A stretch of 64,000 nt of DNA from CAIMUS01 sp963708455 (GCA_963708455.1 CAVPSQ010000007.1:124001-188000), one strand, 5' to 3'. Shown: positions 28,074 through 38,241, counted from the stretch's first letter. The notes: generated by a model not told the origin, from the sequence alone. Made by a program: numbers and translations.

Positions 28074-30914
28074 TTATAGATCAAAGGTTAAGGTCCTGGC
28101 CAGGCGAAAACCGATGGTGCTGTTCCCGGAGCGCGGGGGCCCGTGTAGAGGCGCGCAGCCCCGCGCAGCCCCCCCGGTTCGTTGTTCCACGAGCCGCCCC
28201 GCAACACACACGGGCTATCATCCGAAAAATTCGGTATTCAGCACTGACTGATGCGCCTTCGAGTAATCCTCGCTGTATTCCGAAGCCGTCCATTCCCAGA
28301 CATTACCGGCCAGATCATGCGCAACCTCACGGTCCGGCTGGAGCTTCTGCCACCAATCCGCCGCACCACCCGGAAAACAGCCCACCGCACTGGTGCGATT
28401 GATACCGGACTCAGCTGCTGTTACAGCGCCAAGCTTTCCCATTCATCACCCCACGGATAACGGTGGCCTTCGGGTCCTCGCGCGGCCCACTCCCACTCCG
28501 CCTCAGTCGGCAAGCGGATGGTTCCCGGCGGCAAGCTGCAATTGCTCGTTCAGCCAGTTGCAATAGGCTTCCGCGTCGTACCAGGTCACGCTCACCACCG
28601 GATGATTGTCTAGCGTCCACACTGGATCATCCCACAGATAGGGCTGCACCCGATTACCGCGGTCGCGCCTTCCCGCTTCACTCCACCAACGGTCCTCGCG
28701 GTAGCCCTGCACGACAAAGGGCCGAAACTGCGCCACCGTCACAGGGTAAGCCGCCAGTTCAAAATCCTGCAGTTCCAGCGGCTCCGCCGCCACCGGCCAG
28801 TTTTCGTCATCGCGCGCTTTCGGGTCCGGCTTGGCGCCATTACCCAACCGCAATCCGGCGAAATTGGGAAACCGGCCGCTGGCCTGCACGGCCGCCGTGC
28901 CCGGAATCCGTACCCATTGGAAATCAGGTAAACCTTCTGCTCCCAGTTCTACACCCGGCCGCGGATCACCTACACGCGCCAGCGCTCGCCCAGCCGTTGC
29001 CCGTTCTTGCAGGGCGTCACGCAACGCTGCCGGTGCCCGCAGCAACAGCGCTAGGCGCCCCCGAATACGCTCCTCTAGCTGTTGGTCCGGTATCGCCACT
29101 TCCCGGCGCAGCGCCTGCAGCAACTCGCCAGCAAGTAGAATCCGGCGCCAGTCTGGGTCAGTTTGCGGTGTTTCCTCCTGACACAACCTTTCCAACAGCG
29201 CTTGCGCCTGCTCAATATCGGCGCCGTCCTTATCGTGGCACAAATATTCCCCTAAGAACCGCACAACTTCCCGCCAGGCAGGTTCCCCGGCGAGTTCCGC
29301 CGCCTTTTGGGTAAAGCTTCCATTTACTTTTACGCGTTTTAGGTGACGGGCCGCCAGATACTCCTCAAAAGTTAAATGTGGAAACGCATAGACTGGTTCG
29401 GGAATACCTTCAGCAACCGTCGGGAACTTCCCCTGATATAGCACTAGACCGTTAGCGTGATGGCAATAGTCCAAAAAAGTCTCCACCGCCTGATGGGTCC
29501 GCCTTCCATCCGGCTGCTCGAAATGTCGATGCAGCACGCCACGCAACGTATCGCCACTGATCAGCGCACGTCCGCCGCCGCCCAAGCGGTCGGCCTCTCC
29601 CACCTCATGAGCACGATACGCCACTTCCCACAGACCCTGCTCCAACTGCCGCTCGGTGACACCGCAGGGTAGCAGAGCGTCCAGCAAGCTTTGCCGCCCT
29701 CCTTCCTCCGCTTTCCGCTTCTGCCAGCGCTGCAGCAGGAGTTCTACACATTCCCGATACACCGCGATCCGGCTACCTGGCAGTTCCTTGTGGCCATGCA
29801 CGATCGCCATCACGGTCAGCAGCAGCGGGGTCCGCGCCAGTTGCAGCAAACCACGCGGATCGTTGGGTGTGAGCGCTGCCCGCAAGGTGGCTTCCTTGCG
29901 CCGATAACCGTCCTCACCGCTGCGGTCGCGCTGGATTAATGCCTCATACCAGCGGCTGATGAAATCGGCGATTTTTTCATCGCTGAAATCCGCCAACTCG
30001 GCTACTGGCCAGTCCATCCGCCAGCCGGAGTTATGCCGATAACTGTGGGTGCGGCAAGTCACCACAATGCGGCAGTGCAGATAGCCACCGGCAAAGCGAC
30101 TCAGCGCCGCCTTCAAACGCTCCCGCTGCGCATCAGGCACCTCGTCCAGGCCGTCGAAAATCACCAGGCCACCGGTTTGTTGCAGTTCCTCCAACAGCGC
30201 TGGACCATAGTCCGCGACATCCTTTTCGACGTAGGTGTAAAGACCCGACTCAATATCCCTGGCGCTGTCCCCGCGTAGCCCGGCCACCAACCGGCCCAAG
30301 GGTATCAGGATCGGCAGCAGCGCAGGACCGTTCCAGCCGGGAAGCCGGTCCGGTAAGGCGAAAGCACCTGGCCGCCGCAGGGCTTCCGCCAGGGTCAGAG
30401 ACAGATAACGCGCGAATGTGCTTTTGCCTGAACCAGGCTGGCCCAATAGCAGCAGTCGGCCCGATGCCGAATTCCACAGCGCCTCGACCGCCGACAGCGG
30501 CGGTTGCTCACCCGCTGCCGTACCTTCACGGTCAGGGGCGCGGGGGCGCGGCGTCGTGGTGTCAAGCGCCACATAGATCTTTTCCAGCGGCAGCAGTTGG
30601 GAATCAGCATCGGCTGCTTGGGAATCCAGCGCCTGCAATCGTAGCTTGCGCCATTCTTCCGTCATGCGTTCCAGGTAGGCGCGGCGCAACCTGTCGGCCG
30701 GCGGCTGCGGTTCGTGCTGGGCTTGCCAGACTACAAGGACGATGAGGCTGATCAAGCTGACAATTAAGACTGGCCATGCCAACCACAGATAGGGCTGCCA
30801 GGTTGCCGGCAAAATGCCGGTTGCAATGTTGGTTGCTGCACCGAGCAGAGCCGAAAAAACGGCTATCAGCCCGATGATGAGCTGCAGTGAGGTGCGACGG
30901 GACGTCATGGACAT
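28074..30914 (-). CDS. Two-TM NACHT-FGE protein, DGR target 2 (frameshifted)
   Basis: Two N-terminal membrane helices (LIIGLIAVFSALLGAA; LWLAWPVLIVSLISLIVLVV) anchor a NACHT NTPase: Walker A RLLLLGQPGSGKSTFARYL, Walker B GLVIFDGLDEVPD, sensor-like CRIVVTCRTHSYR, then a helical region and a C-terminal FGE/C-type-lectin domain (YPVTVAQFRPFV, WYDAEAYCNWLNEQLQL, NVWEWTASEY). Three apparent +1 insertions between ~28540 and 28420 break and then restore the frame, and VR2 carries two extra bases. In the restored frame it ends GFRLARTLTFDL at 28074. Paralogous to target 1 in its NACHT-FGE part but with a membrane anchor replacing DUF4062. Confidence 0.85.
28096..28216 (-). repeat. DGR variable repeat 2 (VR2)
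   Basis: The 3' end of target 2, homologous to VR1 and the template-like repeat across ~120 bp with identical outer flanks. It reads GGSWNNEPGGLRGAARLYTG: the first Asn pair is unmutated, later adenine positions are changed. Two extra bases relative to the template-like repeat shift the frame of the last codons. Confidence 0.85.
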
Positions 30915-30997
30915 TTCCCTTATAGGTTGGCAGTGTCCAGTCGTATAAATCTGACGGGTTTTGTCTATCCTAACGTGAGTTCCGGATAATTATGCTA

Positions 30998-31100
30998 GGG
31001 TATCCACTTAAGCCGGGACACTTCGCAGAGTGACCGCAACGGGCCGGCGAGGACGCCGGCGCTCCCAGGGTCGAGATTGTCCCGCCTTAAGTGGGTAGCC
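30998..31100. mobile_element. 103-bp MITE with 9-bp target duplication
   Basis: Inverted ends GGGTATCCACTTAAGCC and GGCTACCCACTTAAGGC surround a REP-like hairpin (31043-31069). ATTATGCTA flanks both sides (30989-30997 and 31101-31109), a perfect 9-bp duplication. Partial copies of its ends occur at 1735, 38223 and 59582. It lies upstream of DGR target 2's start. Confidence 0.88.
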
Positions 31101-31123
31101 ATTATGCTACATAGTTCAGCCTG

Positions 31124-32030
31124 GACTTTGGCCATTTGAGTGGTTCTTGAAGCAAGAAGCAGAGGCGACGATGGGGTAAGCTAACGGGGTTCTCAAACCA
31201 ACCGGAGCATCCCATGTCCCCTCTGCCGGAGATGATTATAGCGGTTCTGGCCCCGTTGCCGTCCTCTGCCAAGGCCCCCGCACGGTTGCGGCGGCCCTGC
31301 GGGTGATGGGGTTAGGCCAGGAACCGCGGTTTGAACGCTATCACTCGACTATCAAGGATTTTTCCCTTGACAAAACTTCTGGAGGAAGCTCTAGTCTCGC
31401 TAGAAACTGTAGGCTTTATTCAAGAAGGTGCCCATGGTATTCACCACACCGCTACCGTTTATCAAGGAGTTTATTGACCCGCTTGACCAGGGGATCCAAG
31501 ACTATGCGCCGACGCGCAAGCTGTCGAAGGCGCAGCGCTGGTGGTTGAGTTTTTGCCTGATGGGCATCCTGCTGTCCAACTCCGTGTGTTGGGCGGAGTT
31601 TGAACGGGTAAGCTTAGGTGGTTACCAACAGGCCGCGTTATTATGGATGTTCAGATGCAGCAAACTGCTCTGGCCGTTGCTGCTGCATGTCAGCATCATG
31701 CTGGTGTTGAAACCCAGCGGCAGTGGTCCGATCTAGCCATCGCCCGCACCACCCCGGTGCTGTTCGGGCTGTTCTCGCTGGTTTGCCTCATGGCGCACCG
31801 CTTGACGGCTGCCGGGACGACACTGGCGCCACGCACCACCGCCTGGTATGCCAAGACCGAGGCCACGTTTTCCGATGTCTTAGCGTTCGTGCGGCGGACC
31901 TTATGGGCGCATCATTATTTCAGCACCTCGACCGACGCCAACGAGTGTCTCCTATTTCCGCAGGCCACCTGGGAAACGGTGCTCGATCAACTAGCAGCGA
32001 CGGCTTAAACCACCCCGGATGGCCAAAGTC
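31124..32030 (+). pseudogene. Degenerate copy of the GACTTTGGCCAT insertion sequence
   Basis: Both inverted ends are present (GACTTTGGCCATTTGAG at 31124, GGATGGCCAAAGTC ending 32030). The transposase start (MSPLPEMIIAVLAP) and the last ~95 codons (VETQRQWSDLAIARTTPVLF to TWETVLDQLAATA) match the intact copy at 44220-45569, but the centre is deleted and replaced by part of another transposase. Confidence 0.85.
31434..31717 (+). pseudogene. N-terminal fragment of a second transposase type
   Basis: From ATG 31434: MVFTTPLPFIKEFIDPLDQG, KLSKAQRWWLSFCLMGILLS, AEFERVSLGGYQQAALLWMF. This resembles the start of DDE transposases of IS4-like groups and is unrelated to the surrounding element. It is embedded in the degenerate copy at 31124-32030. 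Confidence 0.5.
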
Positions 32031-32037
32031 CAGGATA

Positions 32038-32814
32038 TTAGTCCAAGTCGAATTCCGCCACGATGGGAGCATGGTCGGACGGCCGTTCCAGGGCGCGGGT
32101 TGCCTTATCTATGCGGCAGCTCGTGCAGACCTGCGCCAGGACGGTGCTTGCCAGGATCAGATCGATGCGTAACCCCTGATTGCGGCGAAAACCGGCGGCA
32201 CGATAGTCCCACCAGCTAAAGCTGGCCGGCGGCTGCTCGAACAGCCGGAAGGCATCCACCAGACCGAGTTGCAGCAACCGCCGCAGGGCCCGCCGTTCCG
32301 GCTCGCTGCACAATACCTGGCCGGCCCAGGCGGCCGGATCGTGGACGTCGCGATCTTCGAGAGCGATATTGAAATCCCCCACTGCCGCCAGGCGGGGATA
32401 GGCGGCGAGCTGCTCGCCGAGATAAGCCACCAACCTGTCCAGCCAGGCTAGCTTGTAGGCATATTTTTCGGTTCCCACGGCCTGACCGTTCGGCACATAC
32501 AAATTCAACAGGCGAATTCCGGCGATGGTCGCCCCAAGTGCCCGCCGCTGACTATCGGCGACCAGACCGGGTAAAGCCGTCACCACTTCAGTGGCCGGCT
32601 GTCGGCTGAGCACGGCCACCCCGTTATACGCCTTCTCCCCTGCAAAAACCGCCTGATAGCCGAGCGCGGCCAGCGCGGCTTCTGGAAAGTCCGGATCCGG
32701 CGTTTTGGTCTCCTGCAGGGCAAGAATGTCGGGTTGTTCAGCCTGCAGCCAGTCCACCAATTGCGACAGACGGACGCGCAGGGAATTGACATTCCAGCTA
32801 GCGATTTTCACCAT
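32038..32814 (-). CDS. xthA: Exodeoxyribonuclease III
   Basis: 258 residues of the AP endonuclease/exonuclease III family: KIASWNVNSLRVRL, ILALQETKTPD (metal Glu), YVPNGQAVGTEKYAYKL, AVGDFNIALEDRDVHDP, FSWWDYRAAGFRRNQGLRID and the catalytic SDHAPIVAEF. It repairs abasic sites and 3' blocked ends. Divergent from rsmE; the 114-bp gap between them should hold both promoters. Confidence 0.95.
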   Translation of the reverse strand: MVKIASWNVNSLRVRLSQLVDWLQAEQPDILALQETKTPDPDFPEAALAALGYQAVFAGEKAYNGVAVLSRQPATEVVTALPGLVADSQRRALGATIAGIRLLNLYVPNGQAVGTEKYAYKLAWLDRLVAYLGEQLAAYPRLAAVGDFNIALEDRDVHDPAAWAGQVLCSEPERRALRRLLQLGLVDAFRLFEQPPASFSWWDYRAAGFRRNQGLRIDLILASTVLAQVCTSCRIDKATRALERPSDHAPIVAEFDLD

Positions 32815-32928
32815 AACTACCCCCTACAGATGCAACAAGCCGTGCGCACGGTTATCCACCGGTAGTTGCCGGCGGTCACCGCGATCGTGTCATAATTTCG
32901 GCTCGGTTACCCGGCATTTTCCGCATTC

Positions 32929-33663
32929 ATGCGAATACCCCGCGTTTATCTGCCTGTTCCCCTGCAAGTGGGCTTCAGTGTGCCTCTTGCCGAGGCCGCT
33001 GTTCACCATGTGATCCGGGTGCTGCGCCTAGCTCCCGGCGCCGCGCTGGTCGTGTTCAATGGCCAGGGTGGAGAGTTCCACGGCGTGTTGACCGAGGCGC
33101 GGCGGCGTGCAGCCAGGATCGATATCACCGGATTCATTGCCCGCGAAGTCGAGTCGCCGTTGCCGGTGCTGCTGGCGCAGGGCGTGTCCAAAAGCGAGCG
33201 TATGGATTTCACTATACAGAAAGCGGTGGAACTGGGGGTCGCCGGGATTGTGCCCGTGCTGGTGCAGCGCAGCGTGGTCCACCTGGGTGAAGAACGTCTG
33301 GTTAAGCGGCTGCAACGCTGGCGCGGCGTGATTGCGGCAGCCTGTGAACAATGCGGCCGCAATCGCCTGCCTGCCCTGATGGAACCGGTTTGTCTGAGCG
33401 ACTGGCTAAGCCAGGATCGCCGGACGGGACAAGGGTTGGTGTTACATCCCGACGCGCAGCACAGGCTTAACGCGGTTGCCCGGCCTGCCGGCCCGGTACA
33501 TCTGCTGATCGGGCCGGAAGGCGGCCTGAGTCCGGCGGAAATCACCGCGGCAGAGGCAGCCGGCTTTATCTCTATTCAACTCGGACCGCGGATCATGCGC
33601 ACCGAAACAGCCGGCCTGGCAACACTGGCTGCGCTCCAGGCGCTATGGGGGGATTTGGGTTAA
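32929..33663 (+). CDS. rsmE: 16S rRNA (uracil1498-N3)-methyltransferase
   Basis: 244 residues of the RsmE SPOUT family: N-terminal PUA-like part (HVIRVLRLAPGAALVVFNGQ), then QGVSKSERMDFTIQKAVELG, and the trefoil-knot SAM site (HLLIGPEGGLSPAEI, LGPRIMRTETAGLATLAAL). Methylates U1498 of 16S rRNA. The following 34-kb gap (33664-34011, 348 bp) holds no gene or repeat I can support, only a C/G-rich inverted stretch near 33816-33842. Confidence 0.95.
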   Translation: MRIPRVYLPVPLQVGFSVPLAEAAVHHVIRVLRLAPGAALVVFNGQGGEFHGVLTEARRRAARIDITGFIAREVESPLPVLLAQGVSKSERMDFTIQKAVELGVAGIVPVLVQRSVVHLGEERLVKRLQRWRGVIAAACEQCGRNRLPALMEPVCLSDWLSQDRRTGQGLVLHPDAQHRLNAVARPAGPVHLLIGPEGGLSPAEITAAEAAGFISIQLGPRIMRTETAGLATLAALQALWGDLG

Positions 33664-34011
33664 TAGGGCGCAACTGGGACACCTCCCTGAATATGGAACG
33701 GATGGAAGCGGTGGTCCCGGAGGCGGATCATCAAGTTCATCGATCACCGCCTGCAACGCTGCTAAACCGCATCTGTTTTGAGACCTATAGTTTTCTCTTA
33801 ACGGTTCCCCTTCCGTTCCCTCCCCCCTCGTGGGGAAGGGAATCGGTGGCAATAACAACCGTCCGGTTTGATTCCCAAAAACTTCAGGTTTCAAATTGGA
33901 CACGGTTTAAAATACGCGATCATCCTATTCGCACCGCTGGATTGATAGAATAGCGAACGATCAGCACGTTATGCTGCCCTACCCTATCAACCTGTTTACA
34001 GGAATCCAGTT

Positions 34012-34887
34012 ATGAACAACCTTACCTTGCCGGCTTTTGTCACCGTGTTGCTGCTCGCAGGCGTCGTTGCCCAGGCCGCTGACCCCGCTCTGGTGATCAG
34101 CACAGGCAAAAGCGGTGGTGGTTATTATGGCATCGGTGAACGACTGAAGGCGGTGATGACCGAACAGGGAGTTGCCACCGACGTACAAGCCAGCGTCGGC
34201 TCGACCGAGAATCTGCAACGCCTGGACGATCCGGCCAGCCCCGTCAACCTCGGCCTGACCCAGGCCGACGCTTTGAAATATTTCCTGGGCGAGCATCCCA
34301 AATTCGCCGACAAGCTGTTCACCCTCGGTGAAATCGGCAAGGAATGCGTGTTTATCGTCACCGGCAAGGACAGCGATATTGGCAGCGACAGCGATCTGCA
34401 AAAGAAGCAGGGTAATCAAATCGCCATCCGGGACCCGAACAGCGGCACGGCGATCACCTATCTGTACATGATGCAACTGGAGTCGGGCTTCAAGAACACA
34501 CCCGCTGCCTTCGTAGACACGATGCAAGCCCTGCTGGAGCTTAAAACCGGCGGCAAGCAGAGCAAGATCAAAGCCGTCATGTTCGTGCAGAAACCGGAAG
34601 TGAAATCCCCGGAAATGCAAGTGGTGCTGGACGATCCCAAGGATTTCCGTTTCGTGCCGGTAAAAGACTGGGATTTGAACGACAAACTACCCGACGGCAG
34701 CGCGGTGTACACCTTCGACAAAGTCACCCTACAGGAGAAAAAATGGAGCTTCGATACCTCGGTGGAAACCATCTGCACGCGGGGTCTGCTGATCGGCAAT
34801 AAGGAAAAACTCAGCCCCGAGTTGCGGGAGCGGCTCGCCAAAGTCATGCTGCTGTCGGCCAGCCGGGTGCTCGAGAGGCAGAAATGA
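34012..34887 (+). CDS. TAXI-family TRAP transporter solute-binding protein
   Basis: 291 residues with a cleavable signal peptide (LTLPAFVTVLLLAGVVAQA/AD). Mature start VISTGKSGGGYYGIGERL is the TAXI signature, followed by ASVGSTENLQRLDDPASPVNLGLTQADAL, typical of periplasmic substrate-binding proteins. No permease is next to it, so the transport partner is elsewhere or absent. ATG 34012 follows CAGGA. It overlaps the next gene by four bases, implying co-transcription with the MBL hydrolase. Confidence 0.85.
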   Translation: MNNLTLPAFVTVLLLAGVVAQAADPALVISTGKSGGGYYGIGERLKAVMTEQGVATDVQASVGSTENLQRLDDPASPVNLGLTQADALKYFLGEHPKFADKLFTLGEIGKECVFIVTGKDSDIGSDSDLQKKQGNQIAIRDPNSGTAITYLYMMQLESGFKNTPAAFVDTMQALLELKTGGKQSKIKAVMFVQKPEVKSPEMQVVLDDPKDFRFVPVKDWDLNDKLPDGSAVYTFDKVTLQEKKWSFDTSVETICTRGLLIGNKEKLSPELRERLAKVMLLSASRVLERQK

Positions 34888-35534
34888 CCCTGCGGGCGTT
34901 TATCATTCCGGTTACCCCCTTCGAGCAGAACTGCTCGCTGCTCTGTTGCCTGGAAACCGGCAAGGCTGCGGTCGTCGATCCGGGTGGCGACCTCGATCGC
35001 ATTGTGCAGGCGGCGGAGCAGGCCAAGGTCGAGATTGAGAAGATTCTGCTGACCCACGGGCATGTCGATCACGCTGGCGGCGCCGGCGCGCTCGCGCAGC
35101 GGCTGCACATTCCTATCGAAGGACCGCAGCGGGAAGATCGCTTCTGGCTCGATCTGCTGGCTACCCGCGGCGCCCAGTTCGGTTTGGCGGAAGCCGGGCC
35201 GTGCACGCCGGATCGCTGGCTGGAACAGGGCGATACCGTAACCTTCGGCCATATCCAGCTCGAAGTTCGCCATTGTCCCGGCCATACCCCCGGCCACGTG
35301 ATCTTCTTCCATCCGCCCAGCCGCCTGGCCATCGTCGGCGATGTGCTGTTCCAGGGCTCCATCGGCCGCACCGATCTGCCGCGTGGCGACTACGCCACGC
35401 TGATTCGCTCGATCCGCGAGCAGCTCTGGCCGCTGGGGGAGGACGTGCAATTCATTCCGGGGCATGGGCCCGTGTCCACCTTCGGCGCGGAGCGTCGCAG
35501 CAATCCCTTCGTGGGTGACCGCCTGCTGGCTTAG
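34884..35534 (+). CDS. MBL-fold hydrolase, glyoxalase II-like (YcbL type)
   Basis: 216 residues with the metal site THGHVDHAGG, HCPGHTPGHVIF (His), GDVLFQGSIGRTDLP (Asp) and FIPGHGPVST (His), all present. The short form without the C-terminal glyoxalase II substrate domain suggests a YcbL-like thioesterase or persulfide-type hydrolase. ATG overlaps the TAXI gene stop. The TAG stop at 35532 is part of the inverted end of an IS630 scrap, so the native C-terminus may have been altered. Confidence 0.88.
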   Translation: MTLRAFIIPVTPFEQNCSLLCCLETGKAAVVDPGGDLDRIVQAAEQAKVEIEKILLTHGHVDHAGGAGALAQRLHIPIEGPQREDRFWLDLLATRGAQFGLAEAGPCTPDRWLEQGDTVTFGHIQLEVRHCPGHTPGHVIFFHPPSRLAIVGDVLFQGSIGRTDLPRGDYATLIRSIREQLWPLGEDVQFIPGHGPVSTFGAERRSNPFVGDRLLA

Positions 35535-35690
35535 TACAGTTCCGCACAACTCCGCCGCACCACGGCATCCACCGGGTTGGCGCACCGGGCACGGATCATT
35601 CTGCTGCTGGCCGAAGGACGTTCGATCACCGCCACGGCCCGACAGGTGCAGGATCAGCGCCGGATCGTTCGTAAATGGGGGTAACGATAC
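35532..35690 (+). pseudogene. IS630-family transposase 5' remnant
   Basis: Starts with TTAGTACAGTTCCGC, the left end seen at 50831, then encodes RRTTASTGLAHRARIILLLA and QVQDQRRIVRKWG before a stop. It is an internally deleted piece of the helix-turn-helix part, near-identical to the fragment at 50832. Confidence 0.75.
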
Positions 35691-35732
35691 CAACGGCATC
35701 GCGTTAACAGATTAGGAGATAGGAGGTAGAAC

Positions 35733-37512
35733 ATGCGAACGTTCGCACAGAAGCACAATCAACCTCAGCGAGCGGCATCCGCTAGCCTGGTTAAGTCCAC
35801 CAGGGCAGCGTCTGCACCAAGTGATCATACCAATTCAATCATGCACTTACAGCACATGATTGGCAATCAAGCAATACAGCGGTTGATCGACACGAATACT
35901 GAAAACCGCGAACCCGACTCCAGTCATACTGACGAAGCGGCGGTTACAGCCACGCGCCTACGGGGGGCGCACGCCTTTATCAGTGGCCTCCCTATCGAGT
36001 TTGCGCCCGGACAGTATGCTCCTCATACGTTGGCCGGACGACGCCTGCTTGCCCATCAGACTGGCGCCTGTCGTTCCGCAGCAAGACTCGGTGCCGCGTG
36101 TGCAGCGCACTATCGGCGATCACCATGACCTCAGTTCGAACCGTTTCAAAGGTAACGAGCAACTGGAAGCAGCCTATGATAACGAGACCCTGATTCAGCA
36201 AGGTGCCAGAGGCCTCCACGTGACCATCCTGCAGCAGGCTCTAGTCGATGCCGGGTTTGCGCTGCCCGTGTTTGGAGTAGACGGCAACTTCAAAGACGAA
36301 ACGAAGACCGGAGTCGAAGCCTTCCAAAGCGCTAAGGGGCTTACGGGCGGAGACGTTGATGGAATCGTGGGCCCTACGACCATGAACCTGCTCGATCAGC
36401 ACTTTCTCCATCACGCTCCGGAGCGTGCCATCGCTGCGCATCCAACCAGGCCCTTGACGGAAGGCACAAGAAGTCTCACGGCTGCGGAGCGAGCCGCCGT
36501 GACCAGCGCCATCACCACCGAGGTGCGGACGCCGAGCGGTGCGCTGCCGACTTTCAGCCGTACGATCGCCACGAACCCGGATCCCTACGAGCTTCGAATT
36601 CAAAATCGGCTGAACCAAGCCATCACCGGCTTGTACAATTCCCTGGTTGCCTCACGCCCGCCGCGCACGGCAGCCAATATGATGTCAACCGCCGACGTTG
36701 ACCGCTTGGCCCAACGGGCGAAAGTGGTCACCGATACGGTCTATGGCCGCTACAGCACCGGACCTGCGATGGCCTTCGGGGTTAATATCTTCGATCAGTT
36801 CGTGCAACGGCAGAGCGCTATTGCAGCATCCACGACCAATGCGGATCAGGCCGCTAACTGGCGGGTTCTGAAGTTGCTTAACGGCGACGATATCATTAAA
36901 AACATCGATCGCGAGCATGGGGCTGTGCAGACCCGCACCACCGAGTGGGGTCTTATCGCCGGCGTCACGGGCTTTCCGACCCAGCCTCCAGGGGTTCTCG
37001 ACTATGACGCCAGTCCGCCGCACGTCACAACCGGCATTGTCGGAACCAGGCGAGCAGAACTCCTGGACATCCACCGCAACTGGCCTGCTTCCGCTGGAGG
37101 CGGCCAGATTTTTCTCCAAATGTATCTCGGCGCCACCAATGCGGCGAACAGGAATATCATGTACAGGACTTTCGCGACCATCATTCACGAATATATCCAT
37201 ACACTCGAACACCCCAATCACGTGACCTACCGCTCCAGCCTCCCGGAGCAGCGTGGAGGCTTCGTTCTTCGAGAGGGCATGACCGATTACCTAGCCAAGA
37301 TTGTCTGGGATAATCTCTCCTTTGACGCAACGTTACGCAGTGCTATCGAAGATCGGTTTCAGGATCCTGCCAATCCCCTGGGCCATCCGATTCCTGCGCC
37401 GCCGCGTTATGACGAGTGGACTAATGCCGAGCGTACAGTGGGCATCGTGGGCATTCGCAATGCGATGGCGGCTTTCTTCCTCGGGCGAACCGATCTAATA
37501 GGTGGGCCGTGA
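35733..37512 (+). CDS. eCIS-type cargo metalloprotease with peptidoglycan-binding domain (frameshifted)
   Basis: AGGAGGT precedes ATG 35733. The N-terminus (MRTFAQK, IMHLQHMIGNQAIQRLI) matches the LQRxIGNQAVQRLL segment found at the start of extracellular contractile injection system (eCIS) associated proteins. A frameshift in the G6 run near 35961-35966 separates it from the rest; joining gives ~590 residues. Next a PG_binding_1 domain (LIQQGARGLHVTILQQALVD, KGLTGGDVDGIVGPTTMNLL), a spacer, and a zinc metallopeptidase motif IIHEYIHTLEHPNH (HExxH, HEYIH). No eCIS structural genes are in the window, so this is an orphan toxin-like cargo or a remnant of a dispersed locus. Confidence 0.72.
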
Positions 37513-37617
37513 CAACGGCGGCGCCTCTGTAATTAAGGCAGTAGGGTGAGGCCCGCCATCAACGGAATAGTAATCGGCATCGCACTTGTTGTAGTCTGCC
37601 TCAATGGCGGAGGAACC

Positions 37618-38142
37618 ATGAAAGACAATGAAAGAAACAGCGCTTGTTCCGAAGCTTGGAGTGCAATTGCAGCCCGGGATTACCGCGCCTGGAAAGGTTT
37701 GCCAGTGTCGTGTGGCTACTCGGATTTTGACGCTGCATTTGCGCGCCTGAGAGATGAGTACGGCCAAGGTGTCCTCGGCCGCGCCCATCGCCAGGCCATG
37801 TATCGCATGCACGTTGCCGAGGGTTATGCGCATAACCTCAAGGTCTGGTTTCGCGCAGAGTATATTGTCCTGATCGAGATAAGATATCCCCTGCTCCCTT
37901 ATCCCTCGCACGAGCTCCTCCGGCAACTCGGTGAACCCGAAATGAAGCTCGACTATTACCTTGATGTCATGCGAATCCCCACTGGAGCGTGGGTGTACCC
38001 GACTAGGGGACTCGCCCTTTTCCTTGACGCAGGACATACTGAGGTGATGGGGGTTGCCTTGTTCCATGCGTGCCGCATGACCGAGTATCTGCAGGAAGTT
38101 CACCCAGATGCTCGTCTGCAGGAGCTGCCTTTCCATGAGTGA
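37618..38142 (+). CDS. Hypothetical protein next to the eCIS-type metalloprotease
   Basis: 174 residues from ATG 37618 with GGAGG just upstream; an upstream in-frame GTG would add 24 residues with a hydrophobic stretch. Soluble, mixed alpha/beta, with LPVSCGYSDFDAAFARLRDEY, VWFRAEYIVLIEIRYPLLP and a C-terminal YLQEVHPDARLQELPFHE. I do not recognise the family. Its position 105 bp after the protease suggests an immunity or accessory role, which is inference only. Confidence 0.65.
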   Translation: MKDNERNSACSEAWSAIAARDYRAWKGLPVSCGYSDFDAAFARLRDEYGQGVLGRAHRQAMYRMHVAEGYAHNLKVWFRAEYIVLIEIRYPLLPYPSHELLRQLGEPEMKLDYYLDVMRIPTGAWVYPTRGLALFLDAGHTEVMGVALFHACRMTEYLQEVHPDARLQELPFHE

Positions 38143-38222
38143 GTCAGCAACAAACGGCTCCGCAAGAGGGGCTGACGATCAGGCGCCTCGTGACACACTA
38201 ACCAATTGAAATTAGTAAATTT

Positions 38223-38241
38223 CCAGGCTTAAGTGGATACC
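38223..38241 (-). repeat. Solo end of the GGTATCCACTTAAGCC repeat
   Basis: The minus strand reads GGTATCCACTTAAGCCTGG, one end of the MITE at 30998-31100. It lies 34 bp beyond the 3' end of tRNA-Thr. Confidence 0.7.

Noticed and set aside
27326..28216. Reading the three FGE-end repeats as ordinary gene duplication
   Set aside because: Outer flanks are identical while changes concentrate at adenine positions beside RT and Avd remnants; plain duplication would scatter differences evenly.
28463..29314. 283-codon plus-strand frame opposite DGR target 2
   Set aside because: Pro/Arg-rich antisense translation of the NACHT-FGE gene.
33816..33842. Rho-independent terminator between rsmE and the TAXI gene
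   Set aside because: The C/G-rich arms are imperfect and no T run follows.
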